From NCBI GenBank assembly GCA_012031265.1, contig JAAUTY010000009.1, positions 1 through 64,000 on the forward strand: a DNA stretch of 64,000 nt, in the 5' to 3' direction. The notes below the pieces were generated by a model. It was not told the DNA's origin. It did no database searches and was given only the letters and a program-made list of their open reading frames with translations. The translations under genes and the position numbers were made by a program. Of the stretch, positions 26,249 to 34,724 are shown one piece after another; position 1 is the first letter of the stretch; every line of letters starts with the position of its first letter. This stretch comes from Spirulinaceae cyanobacterium SM2_1_0. Its GTDB lineage: Bacteria; Cyanobacteriota; Cyanobacteriia; Cyanobacteriales; Spirulinaceae.

Positions 26249-29200
26249 ATGACAAGTTTAGCGGGCTATACCCTGGGTGAAACGCTGTACGAAAGCGAGA
26301 GGACTCTGGTGCTACGCGGGCATCGAGAGTCCGATTCTGCCTCTGTAGTTCTGAAGTTTTTGCGGTCAGAGCATCCAACCTCAGAGCAGCTTGTCGGCCT
26401 GCGCCAGCAGTACTTACTCACCAATCAAATTGATGACGACCGCATCCTCAAAACCCACGCTCTGGAACGTGATAGCAAGAGCTTCTTTCTAGTTTTGGAG
26501 GATTTTGGTGCGCGATCGCTGCGCGACCTCTATTTGGATACGGCTTTGCCTGTGGAACAGTTTTTGCCGATTGCGATTGAGCTGGCAAAAATCCTGGAAA
26601 TACTCCAAAATCATTCGATAATTCATAAGGATATTAAACCAAGTAATATTCTGTTTAACCCAGAGACTCAACAAGTCAAGCTCACTGATTTCTGTATCGC
26701 CATTTCACTCAGCCAAGAGCAAGCAAACTACGTCGATCCTCATCTGCTCCAAGGTTCACTCGCCTACATTTCTCCCGAGCAGACTGGACGCATGAATCGC
26801 CCTTTAGACTACCGGACGGACTTCTATTCTCTGGGGATCGCGTTTTACGAATTGCTCAGCGGTCGCTTGCCATTTATTGCCAGCGACTTGATAGAGTTAC
26901 TCCACGCCCATATTGCAAAGTCACCGCCACCGTTACAAGAACTGAACCCTGCGCTACCCTCTGTGCTTTGCGAGTTGGTCGCAACGTTAATGGCCAAAAA
27001 TGCCGAAGATCGCTATCAGAGTGCATCAGGCTTGCGCGTCGATCTCGAGCGCTGTCACGCAGAATTGACTGCGACAGGTACCATTACCCCGTTCCCGCTC
27101 AAGACGCGCGATCGCGCACCTCACCTACTCATTCCCCAAAAACTTTACGGGCGCGAAACGGAAGTAGCTGATTTGCTTGCCGCCTTCGAGCGCGCTGCGA
27201 GCTTGCCGAGCGAAGAGCACCCAGCCAATCGCAGCGAATGGGTGTTGATCTCAGGCTATGCGGGTATCGGTAAGACGGCCATTGTCAATGAAGTTCAAAA
27301 GCCGATTGCATTGGCGCGTGGCTACTTTGTGGCGGGTAAATTTGACCAGTTTATGCGCAATATTCCCTACGCCGCCCTGATTCAAGTTTTTCAGAATCTG
27401 ATTCGCCAACTACTCTCAGAAACGGAGTCAAAGCTAGCCCAGTGGCGCGAAAAGTTGTTAGCGGCGCTGGATGATAATGGCAGCATCATTCTAGATGTTA
27501 TTCCAGAACTTGAACTGATTATTGGCGTTCAACCAGAAGTACCGTTGCTGGGCGCACCAGAAACAGAAAATCGCTTCAATTTAGTTTTCCGTCGATTTGT
27601 GCGAGTATTCTGCCAGCCCGAGCATCCGCTCGTGATTTTTCTGGACGATCTCCAGTGGATTGACAGTGCCTCATCAGAGATGATCGAGCGGTTAATCACC
27701 GATCCGAATAGCCAACATTTGCTGTTAATCGGTGCTTATCGAGACAATGAAGTGGATGCAATTCATCCCTTGATCCACCTGGTTGAGCGCGTCAAGAGTG
27801 TCGGTACAACCGTGCGTGAGATATCAGTTGCAGCACTCGATTTTGCCAGCGTTCAGCAACTCATTGCGGATACTCTCCATGGGACAGTAGAGCCAACTGA
27901 GCAGCTAGAACTATCCGAATTGGTCTATCAAAAAACGCAGGGCAATCCCTTTTTCTTAACTCAATTACTGAAAGCAATCTACGCCGAGAAACTTCTCGCT
28001 TACGACCCTGAAACTGGGACTTGGAATTGGAACATTACTGAGATTCAGAGTCATAGTGTCAGTGATCTAACAATTGTTGAACTGATTGCACGCAATATCA
28101 GGAAACTATCACCAGAAACGCGATCGCTGCTGCAGATTGCCGCTTGTATTGGCAATCAATTTAGTTTGAGTGCGCTCGCGACAGCCGCCCAAAGCTCGAG
28201 GTTTGGTGCCGCGAAATCAATTTGGCAAGCGCTACAAGTAGGCTTGATCCTACCCTTGAGCCAAAACTATAAGGTTCCTATCCTGCTGGCTCAGGACGAT
28301 GCGGATAAACTGCAAGATCTGAATGTTGATTACCGTTTTCTCCACGACCGCGTCCAACAGGCGGCCTACAGCCTGATTCCGGAAGCTGAAAAACAGCAAA
28401 CACACCTGCGTATTGGGCGCCTGCTGCTGCGAAATATCCCCCCAGTTGAGCATAAAAATAATATCTTTGCGATCGCCAATCAGCTCAATTTTGGTATCGA
28501 CCTACTTGAAACCCAGTCTCAAAAAGACGAACTGATAGAAATCAATCTTCAGGCGGGTCAGCGAGCGAAGCAAAACACAGCTTATAAGGCAGCATCTAAC
28601 TATCTAAATTTGGGGCTAAGCCTGCTACCCGAATGCCACTGGCAAAGCCATGCGGAACTCGCCTGCTCGCTGTATCAAGAAGCGGCCGAAATAGAATTTT
28701 TAAACGCAAACTCTGAACGAGCTGAACAGCTTTGCGAGACTGCTCTACAACAGGTCGATTCTCTGCTGGATCGAACGAATTTCTACGAAATACAAATCAA
28801 AATCAAGCTATCTAGAAGCCAATTTAGTGATGCATTAGAATTGGGGTCAGCAGTCATAGCCCAGCTCGGTGTCGAGATCGAAAATTCACCCCCAGAACGC
28901 CTCGATCTCAGTGAATTAGCCTCTCTACCATCGATGCGAGATCCCCTCAAACTGAGAGCCAGTCAACTCCTGACGCAACTTCATCGCCCCGCTGCATTTA
29001 CCGGTAGCGAACTAACACTGTCCATCATTTACACCATCATTGCTCTCTCCATCGAGTATGGGAATGCGCCAGCATCGGCCTATGGTTACTGCACGTATGG
29101 TACGATTCTAGGCTTTGCGATTGAAACCTTATTCTTAGGCTATCAATTTGGTCAGTTGGCGGTGCAAGTTCTGAGCATCCAGGAAGATCGCCGCATTGCT

Positions 29201-31381
29201 CCCCAAGTATTGGTTGCAAATAGCGTCAACCTCCAACACAAGCGCGAATCGATTGAGGACACGATTCAGAAGTTTGCCGATATCGTTCAGATTTCCCTCA
29301 ATGTCGGTGATATTGAATATGCCTGTCATGCCGCTCATTTCCATTGTGACCATACATTTTTCTCTGGCACGGATCTGACATTGTGCCAAACGCGACGCCG
29401 TCAATATCTCGAATTCATCCAAGAATCGCAGCAGTCTTATCAGCTTTGGTTAATGACAATTATGGCGCAATGGTGCGCTAATTTGTTGGGTGAGGTGGTT
29501 GAGCCGTTGACCCTAACGGGTGAGTTTATTGAGGAAGAGTCAGAGATTGCTTTAGCCCGCGATAGCAATACGACGATTGTTTTATTCTATATCTATCTAG
29601 CTAAAGTGAGTCTTTGCTATCGCTTTAATCAATTTGCATCTGCCTGGGATTATTGCCAGCTTGCCGGCGAGCATATCTTCGTTGTGCAGGGACAAGTTCA
29701 TTTTGTCGAGTACACTTTCTACAAGGTCTTGACGCAGTTGGCCGTAGCTAATGAGTCAGAGCTGTCAATTGCAGGCGATCTCGAAAAACTGTCCGCCTGG
29801 GCCGAGCAGGCGCCAGTGAATTATCAACATAAGTATGCATTGGTGCTGGCCGAGCAGGCGAGAACTCGCGGCGAAACGCTCGCCGCCATGGATTACTACG
29901 ATCAGGCGATCGCCCAAGCCGCAGCAAATAACTTTCCCCAGGATGAGGCGATCGCCAGCGAGCGAGCTAGTGACTTTTACCGCACGCTCGGTCGCGAAAA
30001 AATAGCTCGCATGTATCTCATTGAAGCCTACTACGCTTACATGCGCTGGGGCGCGATCGCCAAGTTGCGTGACTTTGAACGCCAACATCCGGACATCTTT
30101 GAGGTGATTCACCGGCAGAGCAGACTGCCCATTTCGCCCGAACAAACCATTACGACAAGTTTTATGACGACTACGAGTAGTGTTGGCTTGCTCCAAGCTC
30201 TCGATTTGCAAACGATCGTCACTATGCTGCAAACAGTCTCTGAGGAAATTGTCCTCGACCAGTCACTGCATAAACTACTACAAATCAGTATGGAGAGTGC
30301 TGGCGCTGAAAAAGTCGTCTTGGTGCTAAAACAAGACGTTTCAGCGGCTACTGACGCCGCCAGTTTTGCCGTTCAAGGCATGAAGTTTTTGAATGATGCT
30401 GAAGCAGAGGTCTCATGCACGATGCCATTGGCGGCAAGCCAGGACTTGCCAATCAGTCTGGCTCAATATGTTTTGCGAACTCGAGAAACCATTGTTTTAG
30501 CCAATGCGGCGGCTGAGGGAAACTTCACTCAGGATGCTTACGTGTTGGAGCGCGAGTTGCGTTCAGTGCTTTGTTTGCCGATTGTGTATCAAAGTGAGGT
30601 GACGGGCCTAATCTATTTGGAAAACAATCAGATTCCAGATGCCTTTACGGAGGAGCGCTTGGTACTGATGAGGCTCATTGCCTCACAAGCGGCAATCTCC
30701 TTAGCGAAAGCACGGCTCTACGAGCAGGTCGAGCACTACGCTCAGAATTTGGAAGTGCAAGTGAGCGATCGCACTCAAGAACTCGTGACCAAAAATCAGC
30801 AGCTCGAACGCGAAATCCGGCAGCGCGAAACCACTGAGCAAGCTCTATCGCGCGCGAATCGAGAACTGCAACGCCTGACCAATCTCGACAGTTTGACCCA
30901 GATCGCCAACCGCCGCCGTTTTGATACCGACCTGCGCCAAGCCTGGGAAACGGCGCGAGACGCACAACAACCGATTGCCCTAATTATGTTTGATGTTGAT
31001 TATTTCAAGCGCTACAACGATACCTACGGCCACCAAGCGGGCGATCGCTGCCTGCAAGCGATCGCGCAGGCTATTCAGCCCTTGCTATCGCAGCCCCCGA
31101 ATTTGCTCGCGCGTTACGGCGGGGAAGAATTTGCCATCGTCCTGCCGGAGGCGGATGCGACGAAAGCGGTGGTCGTGGCGAATGAAGTGCAAGCGGCTAT
31201 CCGAGCGCTGGCCATTCCGAATCAGAGTTCTGAGGTGGCTCCGATTGTGACGGTGAGCCTGGGCATTCAATGCTTAATTCCGACGACTGACGGTACGTGG
31301 GAGACCTTAATTCGTGGGGCCGATCGGGCGCTGTATGAGGCCAAACAGCAAGGGCGCGATCGCTATCACCTGAGCCATTAG
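26249..31381 (+). CDS. Serine/threonine kinase-AAA ATPase-GAF-GGDEF multidomain signalling protein
   Basis: The protein has 1710 residues from ATG 26249, preceded by AAGGAG seven bases upstream. A longer frame from 26171 would run into the previous gene. The kinase domain (about 7-275) has HKDIKPSN (126-133) and DFC instead of DFG at 147-149. The AAA/STAND ATPase of the PknB-linked type follows, with GYAGIGKT at about 336-343 and FLDDLQWID. A long helical TPR-like region comes next (about 750-1290), then GAF (about 1330-1490), a coiled coil and GGDEF (about 1540-1708) with GGEEF at about 1624-1628. The inhibitory RxxD site is missing (QPPN). Most proteins with this N-terminal order end in a histidine kinase; here the output is c-di-GMP synthesis. 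It is translated right after the carotenoid oxygenase. Confidence 0.9.
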   Translation: MTSLAGYTLGETLYESERTLVLRGHRESDSASVVLKFLRSEHPTSEQLVGLRQQYLLTNQIDDDRILKTHALERDSKSFFLVLEDFGARSLRDLYLDTALPVEQFLPIAIELAKILEILQNHSIIHKDIKPSNILFNPETQQVKLTDFCIAISLSQEQANYVDPHLLQGSLAYISPEQTGRMNRPLDYRTDFYSLGIAFYELLSGRLPFIASDLIELLHAHIAKSPPPLQELNPALPSVLCELVATLMAKNAEDRYQSASGLRVDLERCHAELTATGTITPFPLKTRDRAPHLLIPQKLYGRETEVADLLAAFERAASLPSEEHPANRSEWVLISGYAGIGKTAIVNEVQKPIALARGYFVAGKFDQFMRNIPYAALIQVFQNLIRQLLSETESKLAQWREKLLAALDDNGSIILDVIPELELIIGVQPEVPLLGAPETENRFNLVFRRFVRVFCQPEHPLVIFLDDLQWIDSASSEMIERLITDPNSQHLLLIGAYRDNEVDAIHPLIHLVERVKSVGTTVREISVAALDFASVQQLIADTLHGTVEPTEQLELSELVYQKTQGNPFFLTQLLKAIYAEKLLAYDPETGTWNWNITEIQSHSVSDLTIVELIARNIRKLSPETRSLLQIAACIGNQFSLSALATAAQSSRFGAAKSIWQALQVGLILPLSQNYKVPILLAQDDADKLQDLNVDYRFLHDRVQQAAYSLIPEAEKQQTHLRIGRLLLRNIPPVEHKNNIFAIANQLNFGIDLLETQSQKDELIEINLQAGQRAKQNTAYKAASNYLNLGLSLLPECHWQSHAELACSLYQEAAEIEFLNANSERAEQLCETALQQVDSLLDRTNFYEIQIKIKLSRSQFSDALELGSAVIAQLGVEIENSPPERLDLSELASLPSMRDPLKLRASQLLTQLHRPAAFTGSELTLSIIYTIIALSIEYGNAPASAYGYCTYGTILGFAIETLFLGYQFGQLAVQVLSIQEDRRIAPQVLVANSVNLQHKRESIEDTIQKFADIVQISLNVGDIEYACHAAHFHCDHTFFSGTDLTLCQTRRRQYLEFIQESQQSYQLWLMTIMAQWCANLLGEVVEPLTLTGEFIEEESEIALARDSNTTIVLFYIYLAKVSLCYRFNQFASAWDYCQLAGEHIFVVQGQVHFVEYTFYKVLTQLAVANESELSIAGDLEKLSAWAEQAPVNYQHKYALVLAEQARTRGETLAAMDYYDQAIAQAAANNFPQDEAIASERASDFYRTLGREKIARMYLIEAYYAYMRWGAIAKLRDFERQHPDIFEVIHRQSRLPISPEQTITTSFMTTTSSVGLLQALDLQTIVTMLQTVSEEIVLDQSLHKLLQISMESAGAEKVVLVLKQDVSAATDAASFAVQGMKFLNDAEAEVSCTMPLAASQDLPISLAQYVLRTRETIVLANAAAEGNFTQDAYVLERELRSVLCLPIVYQSEVTGLIYLENNQIPDAFTEERLVLMRLIASQAAISLAKARLYEQVEHYAQNLEVQVSDRTQELVTKNQQLEREIRQRETTEQALSRANRELQRLTNLDSLTQIANRRRFDTDLRQAWETARDAQQPIALIMFDVDYFKRYNDTYGHQAGDRCLQAIAQAIQPLLSQPPNLLARYGGEEFAIVLPEADATKAVVVANEVQAAIRALAIPNQSSEVAPIVTVSLGIQCLIPTTDGTWETLIRGADRALYEAKQQGRDRYHLSH

Positions 31382-31550
31382 CGGGCTGAATTCGAGCGTT
31401 TGCCGCCTGAACTTTGTCCGGCTCCGGCATAAATGTAAAGAAATATAAATGCTCACCAGACAAGAAATTTAATGTAGTTTTTTATACTAGACCTAGCCGA
31501 TTTAGCCTGGATTATTCATGAAGACATTGAATACCCTCGTATGAGGCAGT

Positions 31551-31688
31551 TCAATGTCTACGCGACGATACTGCTTGTGGTTTAACGGTAACGGGAGACG
31601 GCACCATCTCGTTGAGATCCTGTAGCTTGTCTTTGCGGGCTTCTAGCTGCTGCCGCCGCTTCTTGATTCTGCCAAAGCCTTCAATCAT
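31551..31688 (-). CDS. Possible 45-residue basic ORF
   Basis: ATG 31688 is preceded on the minus strand by AAAGGAGCAGG at a workable distance. The product starts MIEGFGRIKKRRQQLEARKDKL, a basic amphipathic helix with a short tail. It ends inside an inverted repeat (GACATTGAA/TTCAATGTC, 31523-31558). No family is recognised. The good ribosome-binding site is the only support. The rest of the gap from 31382 to 31808 shows nothing else. Confidence 0.3.
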   Translation of the reverse strand: MIEGFGRIKKRRQQLEARKDKLQDLNEMVPSPVTVKPQAVSSRRH

Positions 31689-31950
31689 GCCTACCTGCTC
31701 CTTTCTGCCCTGCCTCTAGCTTGAAGCCGATCCCACTCCTCTCCCGCTCGGTTCATGAAATCTTTCTATTTTTCGAGGTGCCCATAGTCAACCCCTGGAT
31801 CTGAATAGTTACGCAGATGATTCCCAGTTTTCAGCGACGTTGTAGCGATTGCGGCCTTGTGATTTAGCCCGATACAGCGCTTGGTCTGCAGCGGATACAA
31901 TCTCTTCAGGACTTCCCTGAGTCGTGAGTGCGATCGCCGCAATGCCTAAG

Positions 31951-32168
31951 CTAGGGCTTGCTGAAAAAGTTCCCAAAACGCTTCTGGGCGCTGTACAGCT
32001 TGAAAAGTAGGGGTTATACTCCCCAGATTCCAGATTTTGACCCTGATTTTCATCATGGGGTGCAAGGTTTTTGCAACCTTGGGAGCCAAAACCTTGCACT
32101 TACTGTGCCCCAAAAGTGACTGAAGCCCTTATCCTGTCAGGATCTTAGCTTTTTTCAGCAAGCCCTAG
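31951..32168. mobile_element. Miniature element with 18-bp terminal inverted repeats and CTAG ends
   Basis: CTAGGGCTTGCTGAAAAA (31951-31968) and TTTTTCAGCAAGCCCTAG (32151-32168) are perfect inverted repeats. The outer CTAG can be read as a 4-bp target duplication, leaving a 210-bp element. There is no transposase frame, so it is non-autonomous. Four-base CTAG/YTAR-type duplication fits IS5- or IS701-like transposases, which is a guess. It interrupts the GGDEF domain of the pseudogene. Confidence 0.8.
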
Positions 32169-32513
32169 GTAATGGTCAAAGTAGCGACGGTTGGCTACCT
32201 GAGTCAGGGCGTCAGTGTGAGCCAGCTTTTCTAACTCTTGGTTGAGTTGTACCAATTCCAAGGTGCGCTCTTCGATGCGCTGCTCCAATTGCGTAAAAGA
32301 AGCTTTCAACTGGTCGGCCATCGCCGAAAATGAGCGCGATAAATCGCCAATGGCATCTCCTCGATCTAGTTCAATGGTTTTATCCCAGTCGCCTTTGGCA
32401 ATGGCTTGGGCGTTCGCGCTCAGCCTGATGAGGGGTTGGGTGAGCCAGCGGGTGATGAGCAAGCCAATGAAAAGAGTCACCAGCAACGCCACCAAGCACA
32501 GCAAAAAGGTGAT

Positions 32514-32646
32514 GGCTCTCCTGGGTTCGGGGTTATAAATGTATTAACTGATACGTTTTTGTGGCTGCCCAAATTTTGAGATCCTTGATATGACTGGTTT
32601 ACAAGCATTCACCACTTAGACAACTCACCACAGATCCAGGAGAGCC
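32514..32646. mobile_element. 133-bp miniature element with 11-bp inverted repeats and a 7-bp target duplication
   Basis: The termini are GGCTCTCCTGG (32514-32524) and CCAGGAGAGCC (32636-32646). The target duplication AGGTGAT flanks it at 32507-32513 and 32647-32653. Removing the element plus one duplication restores a continuous reading frame across ...NTQIT|FLLCLVAL..., which proves insertion into the diguanylate cyclase gene. It has no coding capacity. Confidence 0.85.
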
Positions 32647-33939
32647 AGGTGATTTGCGTGTTTTTGTGAATCTGCGCCATAAAATCGTCCTCGGGCACGG
32701 CGAGCACGACAATCCAGTCCAAGCCACGAGTATCGATCGCTAAAGCGTAGCACTTCTAAAAATTGGCGATCGCCATTCAGCACCACGTTCAGCCGCGACG
32801 ATTCCACCCGCTCCAGTCGGCCCCAACGTTCCATCAGGTGATGCGTCACCTCGCGAATGACCGAATTTTCACTGTCACTCGCCGCCAGCAACTGGGTTTC
32901 CTCGTCACTACCACTGGTAATTGGCTCTGGGGTAGAGCTGGCAATGAGCAGGCCCGATGGCTCAATGATAAAGGCGATTCCTGATTGACCAATTTCGAGG
33001 CCGCGGAGAAATTGATTGAGTTCTTCAGACAAAATGATGTCAGTGGCACAGACTCCCAACAGGTTCCCGGTGTCGTTGTCGTAAACGGGCGTGTTGGCTG
33101 TAATCACGGGTAGCAGGGTATCGAAGTCGAGATAAACATCACTCCAGACTGATTCGCCGCTGGCTTTAGCGGCTTCGTACCACGGTCGCTGACGGGGATC
33201 GTAGGGCTTGGTGCCCCGACTGCGCAGAAACGATTGCCCCCCGGCTCCGTCCACTTCATAGTAAAAAAGGTAGCTATTGGTTGACGAATTTTTAGCCTGA
33301 ATTTGTAACGTGTCGCCGATGCCGCCGCGCGATCGCCCCACCCCCAGAAAAGCCCCATCCGCTTCGGTGGCACAATAAATCAAATTGGTAGAGGGAAAAA
33401 CCTTAGCCTGCTGCCAAAGCTAGTGGACTCCCTGCCGCGTCGCTACATTCAAATCTCCCTGCTGTGGTGAATTGGCGTTAATTTGGTTGATGACATAGGG
33501 CTGCTCAATAGTGGCTTGGAGCTGCTGCAAAATACGGGAGGTCAGCTCGCTACGTAGCTGGAGCGCTAAGTTGTTGACGGCTGCTTGCCCATTTTTGAAC
33601 GACAAGTAACCGACGACCCCGACCACCGCTACCACTTGAATGACGAACGGCACCGTCAATACAGTTTGAATTGATAGCCCCCGAATGAATCGAGTGAGCG
33701 GAGACGTCATATAACAGAGGATAAAGCTCCTTACATTATCGCTACCCGCTGGCGAATCGGATGGCCGTACTCGATCGAGAACTTCTTCGCCAAGCTCAAG
33801 CAATAAGCTAATGGACATTTAAATTGCATGGTGCCTGGATCAAACCTTTTTCACAGTAAGGTTTCTGGCACGCATAGCACGAAATTAAAATGTTCCTCAG
33901 CTTATCGCGCTATTGCCACTCGTTATGACAAGCCCGCTC

Positions 33940-34161
33940 CTAAACCCCGTCTAGTTTGAAAAGCGGAGTTTGTCGTAGGTTGGGTGAAACTAGAGGGGAA
34001 TTCGCGCCGCCGCCAGAAGAGGCGATCGCCCGCGTCACCTGCGCCAGACCATCCGCATCAGGAGCAATCAGATGCACTTCCAAGTCAGCGGCTAGCCCGG
34101 CTAGCAGGGTCTCACGATTCGCAACAGCCGCGTCGATGCAGACCAGGTTAAGGGGTTTCAT
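33940..34161 (-). pseudogene. DUF4347 N-terminal fragment
   Basis: The 73-residue frame starts MKPLNLVCIDAAVANRETLL and contains VHLIAPDADGLAQVTRAI, the beta-alpha-beta start of DUF4347. That domain opens very large secreted cyanobacterial proteins. It breaks off after about 50 residues into an unrelated tail, and no downstream part follows on this strand. It is a remnant, or less likely an unusually short protein. Confidence 0.55.
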
Positions 34162-34724
34162 GGGTTTTACGGAGAAGTGACGGTTAGTAACGGGGTGCGG
34201 TCAGCCGTTTCTGGGAATTCACGGAGACCATCAGTGGCTTGAATGGAAGACCGGGAGCCGTCGCGAGAAATCACGGATGAGCCAGTTCCATTTCAGTCTC
34301 TACAGTAGCGCCCAAAAATGCAAAACTCGTGCAAAATCCCATAAATTTTGCTAATCCTGGCAAGAAACTTAACAATTCCAGAAATTGCTGTTGTGATCCC
34401 AGTTCCAGGATTTCTCTGGTTCTGAGCCAAGATTGAATTTGCTCATGATGTCTGCTGTGACACCCAATTCCTCTGGACAGGTTGCTGAATTTGCTGACTA
34501 CAGAGCAAATGCGGCGATCGCCGTGGTCACCTCACCTACTGAGTACGGCTCATGCTTCAGACCCTGTGTTTTCTAGCTCCCACGCCCATCCCTAGAGTGT
34601 TGGCGAGCCAAAAATGTCTCCCCAAGCTTGGGAGCAAGCTTGAAGGTAAGGGCAACCCACCTTGAGAGATTCTCCAGTTGTAGGCTCTGTGGCTCCAGGA
34701 AAGATGATTGCCAGACTGCGATCG
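34162..34724. other. Intergenic region, no gene seen
   Basis: These 563 bases lie between the DUF4347 fragment and the mutS stop. A short palindrome containing CTCCCCAAGCTTGGGAG is at about 34619-34636, related to the one at 23371. No open frame with protein-like features was found. Confidence 0.5.

Larger units (their letters stand above)
31809..33710 (-). pseudogene. dCache-HAMP-GGDEF diguanylate cyclase, multiply disrupted
   Basis: From ATG 33710 (MTSPLTRFIRGL) the parts of a membrane diguanylate cyclase can be followed: TM1, a dCache sensor (RPWYEAAKASGESVWSDVY...), TM2, HAMP and GGDEF. There are four breaks. An in-frame TAG lies at about 33421-33423 between QGVH and LWQQAKV. A frameshift at about 32721-32730 lies before WIVVLAVPEDDF. 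A 133-bp element is inserted at 32514-32646 in the codons before TM2. A 210-bp element sits at 31955-32164 in the GGDEF domain, where about 110 codons including the GG(D/E)EF motif are gone. Only the start (HTDALTQVANRRYFDHY) and end (SLGIAAI...ADQALYRAKSQGRNRYN) of GGDEF remain. The gene is dead. Confidence 0.9.
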
